Translations under genes and position numbers: made by a program
Part shown: positions 61,539 to 64,000 of the stretch, piece after piece
Numbering within the stretch: the stretch's first letter is position 1
Layout: each line of letters begins with the position of its first letter
The notes under the pieces: generated by a model
What the model was told of the DNA's origin: nothing
Seen by the model: the letters and a program-made list of their open reading frames with translations, nothing else
Databases searched by the model: none
DNA from: Alcanivoracaceae bacterium
GTDB taxonomy: Bacteria > Pseudomonadota > Gammaproteobacteria > Pseudomonadales > Alcanivoracaceae
NCBI GenBank assembly: GCA_023146255.1
Contig: JAGLCJ010000001.1
Coordinates: forward strand, 1 to 64,000
Length of the DNA: 64,000 nt
Direction: 5' to 3'

Positions 61539-61760
61539 GTTTTCCGGCAGCGCTGTTCACGGCGCCATCAAAGGCTCTCGTGCACGCTAATCCCGGTTGT
61601 CACGTGTGGTCTTTTTCTTTACCATTCGCGACGCCTCAAAAGGCCGGTGCTGACGCCTCCTTCACGGAAGCCCGATGCATCGCCGACCACCCTGTCACGA
61701 GGATGTCCTCGAGCCGCCTGGATCACCCCCGGGCGTGGGATCCAAGGGGAGATAATCTCA

Positions 61761-62354
61761 ATGAGTAAAGACGGCGTAAATACCAGCCGCCGCACGTTCC
61801 TGATCGGTGCCACCAGTGCTGTCGGTGCCGTCGGTGTCGTGGGTCTTGCAGTACCCTTCGTCAAGTCCTGGCAGCCTAGCGCCCGGGCCAAGAATGCCGG
61901 CGCGCCGGTCACCGTGGACATCAGCAAACTGGAACCGGGTCAGCGCGTGGTACGCGAGTGGCGTGGCCAACCAGTGTGGGTGGTGCGCCGCACCGAAACC
62001 ATGCTGGCCGATCTGGCCAAGGTGGAGTCTGAGCTGAGCGATCCCGCGTCCGCTGCTGATCAACAGCCGGATTACGCCCGCAACGCTCATCGTTCGATCA
62101 AACCGGAATTCCTGATTCTGATCGGCACCTGTACCCATCTGGGTTGCTCGCCGAACTACAATCCGAACCCGACGGTGGAAGTCGGCCTGCAGTACGGTGG
62201 CTTCTTCTGCCCGTGCCATGGCTCGCGTTTTGACTTCGCTGGTCGCGTTTACTCTGGCGTTCCTGCGCCGACCAACATGGTGGTGCCGCCGCATTCATAT
62301 CTGAGTGAGTCGGTTGTCATTGTCGGTTCTGAAGAAGGGGAGACCACTGCATGA
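61761..62354 (+). CDS. petA: Ubiquinol-cytochrome c reductase iron-sulfur subunit (Rieske)
   Basis: Rieske subunit of the bc1 complex, 197 residues. A twin-arginine signal SRRTFL (9-14) and anchor helix (about 13-34) are followed by the cluster loops CTHLGC (124-129) and CPCHGS (150-155). Ligands are C124, H126, C150 and H153, with the disulfide C129-C152. AGGGGAGA lies 9 bases before ATG 61761. First gene of petABC. Confidence 0.97.
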   Translation: MSKDGVNTSRRTFLIGATSAVGAVGVVGLAVPFVKSWQPSARAKNAGAPVTVDISKLEPGQRVVREWRGQPVWVVRRTETMLADLAKVESELSDPASAADQQPDYARNAHRSIKPEFLILIGTCTHLGCSPNYNPNPTVEVGLQYGGFFCPCHGSRFDFAGRVYSGVPAPTNMVVPPHSYLSESVVIVGSEEGETTA

Positions 62355-63637
62355 TGGGCCTGCTGACTCGCGCCGTTGATTGGGTTGACGCCCGCCTGCC
62401 GGTTGTCGACGCTTTCAAGAAGCATATGTCGGAGTACTACGCTCCGAAGAACTTCAACTTCATGTACTACTTCGGGGTGTTCTCGATGGTGGTACTGGTT
62501 AACCAGCTGCTGACCGGCATCTGGCTGACCATGTTCTACTCGCCGACCGACGCGTTTGCGTCAGTTGAGTACATCATGCGCGATGTGCAATACGGCTGGC
62601 TGATCCGCTATATGCATGCGGTTGGTGCGTCGATGTTCTTCGCCGTGGTGTATCTGCACATGTTCCGCGGTTTGATGTACGGCTCCTACAAGCCGCCGCG
62701 CGAGCTGGTGTGGGTTTTCGGCATGCTGATCTATCTGGCACTGATGGCCGAAGGCTTCCTCGGTTACGTGCTGCCGTGGGGCAACATGTCTTACTGGGGG
62801 GCGCAGGTGATCGTGTCGCTGGTGGGCGCGGTGCCGTATGACTTCATTCCGTTCGTTGACGCGGCTCAGGGCAAGGAAATGGGTGAAGCCATTGCCAACT
62901 GGGTGCGCGGTGACTACCTGTTGTCCGATGCTACAGTGAACAAGTTCTTCGCCCTGCACGTGGTGCTGATCCCGATCGTGCTGCTGGCGCTGGTGGTGCT
63001 GCACATTCTGGCGCTGCACGAGGTGGGTTCGAATAACCCGGATGGTGTTGAAATCAAGAAGAACAAGGATGAGAACGGCATTCCGGTTGACGGCATTGCC
63101 TTCCACCCCTACTACACCGTGAAAGATCTGGCCGGCATCATCGTGTTCCTGATGGTGTTTGCGGTGATCGTGTTCTTCTTCCCGGATGGCGGCGGTTACT
63201 TCATCGAGCGGCCGAACTTCGAGCCGGCCAACCCGCTGAAGACTCCTGAGCACATTGCGCCGGTGTGGTACTACGGCCCGTACTACGCGATGCTGCGTGC
63301 CACCACTATTGATTTCATCTTCCCGGCGAAAACCTGGGGTCTGTTCGCCATGGGCGGCGCCATTGCCATTCTGTTCGTGGTGCCATGGCTGGACCGTCAC
63401 CCGGTCAAGTCGATTCGCTACAAGGGCTGGCTGAGCAAGATTGCCATGGCCATCTTCGCCATCGACTTCCTGGTGCTGGGTTACCTTGGTACCCAGCCGG
63501 GCTCGCCGCTGAAGACTGCGATCGCGCAGATCGGCACCCTGTACTACTTCGCATACTTCGTGCTGGTGCTGCCGTTCGTCCATCGCTTCGAGAAGTCGAA
63601 GCCGGTGCCTGAGCGCGTCACGATGGGAGGTCACTGA
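62351..63637 (+). CDS. petB: Cytochrome b of the bc1 complex
   Basis: Integral cytochrome b, 428 residues, of full mitochondrial type (eight helices, not split b6/subunit IV). The two b hemes are held by H89/H103 (13 residues between) and H203/H218 (14 between). The Qo motif reads PVWY at 304-307 instead of PEWY. The start overlaps petA as ATGATG, so either ATG 62351 or 62354 is used. Confidence 0.97.
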   Translation: MMGLLTRAVDWVDARLPVVDAFKKHMSEYYAPKNFNFMYYFGVFSMVVLVNQLLTGIWLTMFYSPTDAFASVEYIMRDVQYGWLIRYMHAVGASMFFAVVYLHMFRGLMYGSYKPPRELVWVFGMLIYLALMAEGFLGYVLPWGNMSYWGAQVIVSLVGAVPYDFIPFVDAAQGKEMGEAIANWVRGDYLLSDATVNKFFALHVVLIPIVLLALVVLHILALHEVGSNNPDGVEIKKNKDENGIPVDGIAFHPYYTVKDLAGIIVFLMVFAVIVFFFPDGGGYFIERPNFEPANPLKTPEHIAPVWYYGPYYAMLRATTIDFIFPAKTWGLFAMGGAIAILFVVPWLDRHPVKSIRYKGWLSKIAMAIFAIDFLVLGYLGTQPGSPLKTAIAQIGTLYYFAYFVLVLPFVHRFEKSKPVPERVTMGGH

Positions 63638-64000
63638 TGAAAAAGCTTGCTGTTATCCTGTTCTGTCTGCCGGCCATGGTGTTTGCTGCTGGCGGTAACA
63701 ATGAGCATGTGGTCAGTGCGCCGATCAATCTGAAGGATCGTGTATCCCTGCAGAACGGCGCCAAGCTGTTCGTCAACTACTGCATGGGCTGTCATTCGGC
63801 GAAATACCTGCGTTATGAGCGGATGGCTGATGATCTGGGTATTCCCCATGATCTGGTGATGGAGAAGCTGAACTTCACCTCGGAGCGGATCGGCGACACC
63901 ATGACCAACAGCATGGATCCGAAAGTGGCTGAGCAGTGGTTTGGTGCGGCACCGCCGGATTTGACCCTGACCGCTCGTCTGCGTACTCCAGACTGGCTGT
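63637..64000 (+). CDS. petC: Cytochrome c1 of the bc1 complex (partial, cut by window end)
   Basis: The first 121 residues are present: a signal peptide (1-18) and the heme c motif CMGCH (49-53), then the cytochrome c1 sequence NYCMGCHSAKYLRY. ATG 63637 overlaps the petB stop (TGATG) with GGGAGG 6 bases upstream. The Met ligand and C-terminal anchor lie beyond the window. Confidence 0.95.
   Translation, partial: MKKLAVILFCLPAMVFAAGGNNEHVVSAPINLKDRVSLQNGAKLFVNYCMGCHSAKYLRYERMADDLGIPHDLVMEKLNFTSERIGDTMTNSMDPKVAEQWFGAAPPDLTLTARLRTPDWL

Noticed and set aside
62561..63634. Open frame antisense to petB
   Set aside because: Complement of a highly conserved cytochrome b; the His-rich product is an artefact.

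Overview
The window is a dense, mostly housekeeping stretch from a GC-rich gammaproteobacterium. From memory of the Pseudomonas aeruginosa map, the gene order from gatB to petC closely follows one continuous Pseudomonas block: gatCAB, mreBCD-maf, yhdP-nit-tldD, yjgA-pmbA, the rpoN/npr cluster, lptABC-kdsCD, murA-hisGDC-algW, zapE, rplM-rpsI, petABC. The valS-pepA-lptFG block is joined to its left. Several interruptions and losses against that order suggest a relative outside Pseudomonas itself, in the wider Pseudomonadales/Oceanospirillales. The genus cannot be fixed from the sequence.

Layout. 1-1760: a terminator, a small DUF2061 membrane protein and two convergent TetR regulators. 1786-8877: valS, an unnamed small protein and pepA on the minus strand, divergent from lptF-lptG. 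8971-10877: a PP2C phosphatase, a one-helix membrane protein and a convergent cyclic-nucleotide-binding protein. 11009-15019: a crotonase and gatBAC. 15192-26258: mreBCD-maf-yhdP-nit-tldD, yjgA (minus) and pmbA. 26259-33074 (minus): npr-rapZ-ptsN-hpf-rpoN-lptB-lptA-lptC-kdsC-kdsD. 33205-38488: mlaC (without mlaFED or mlaB), ibaG, murA, hisGDC. 38566-42475: an SDR, an AlgW/DegS protease, a NIF3 protein and a lipid kinase.

42481-48395 is the most unusual part. A heme-type TonB receptor lies directly downstream of a cytochrome cd1 nitrite reductase that carries an extra N-terminal cytochrome c domain. An ANR/DNR-like box lies in the shared upstream region, and a monomer-type ATP sulfurylase (sat) diverges from it. 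48488-52763: lapC, zapG, an alpha/beta hydrolase and zapE. 52764-53277 is non-coding and holds two copies of a structured palindromic element; a third copy lies at 57675-57816. 53278-60509: an acyl-CoA dehydrogenase, a host-attachment-family protein, an SDR/CPBP/epimerase operon, an aldo/keto reductase and a carotenoid oxygenase. 60652-64000: rplM-rpsI and petA-petB-petC (petC is cut by the window edge).

Many of the genes serve the cell envelope: LPS transport (LptABCFG), Kdo synthesis (KdsCD), LPS control (LapC), phospholipid trafficking (MlaC), peptidoglycan (MurA), cell shape (MreBCD) and division-associated proteins (ZapE, ZapG). The nitrogen-PTS/RpoN cluster and the bc1 complex add regulation and respiration. 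No tRNA, rRNA, CRISPR, insertion sequence or prophage was seen. The main novelty candidates are the palindromic element family, whose copies have different but self-complementary arms and covarying TCCM-loop hairpins, and the c-c-d1 nitrite reductase paired with a heme-type receptor.
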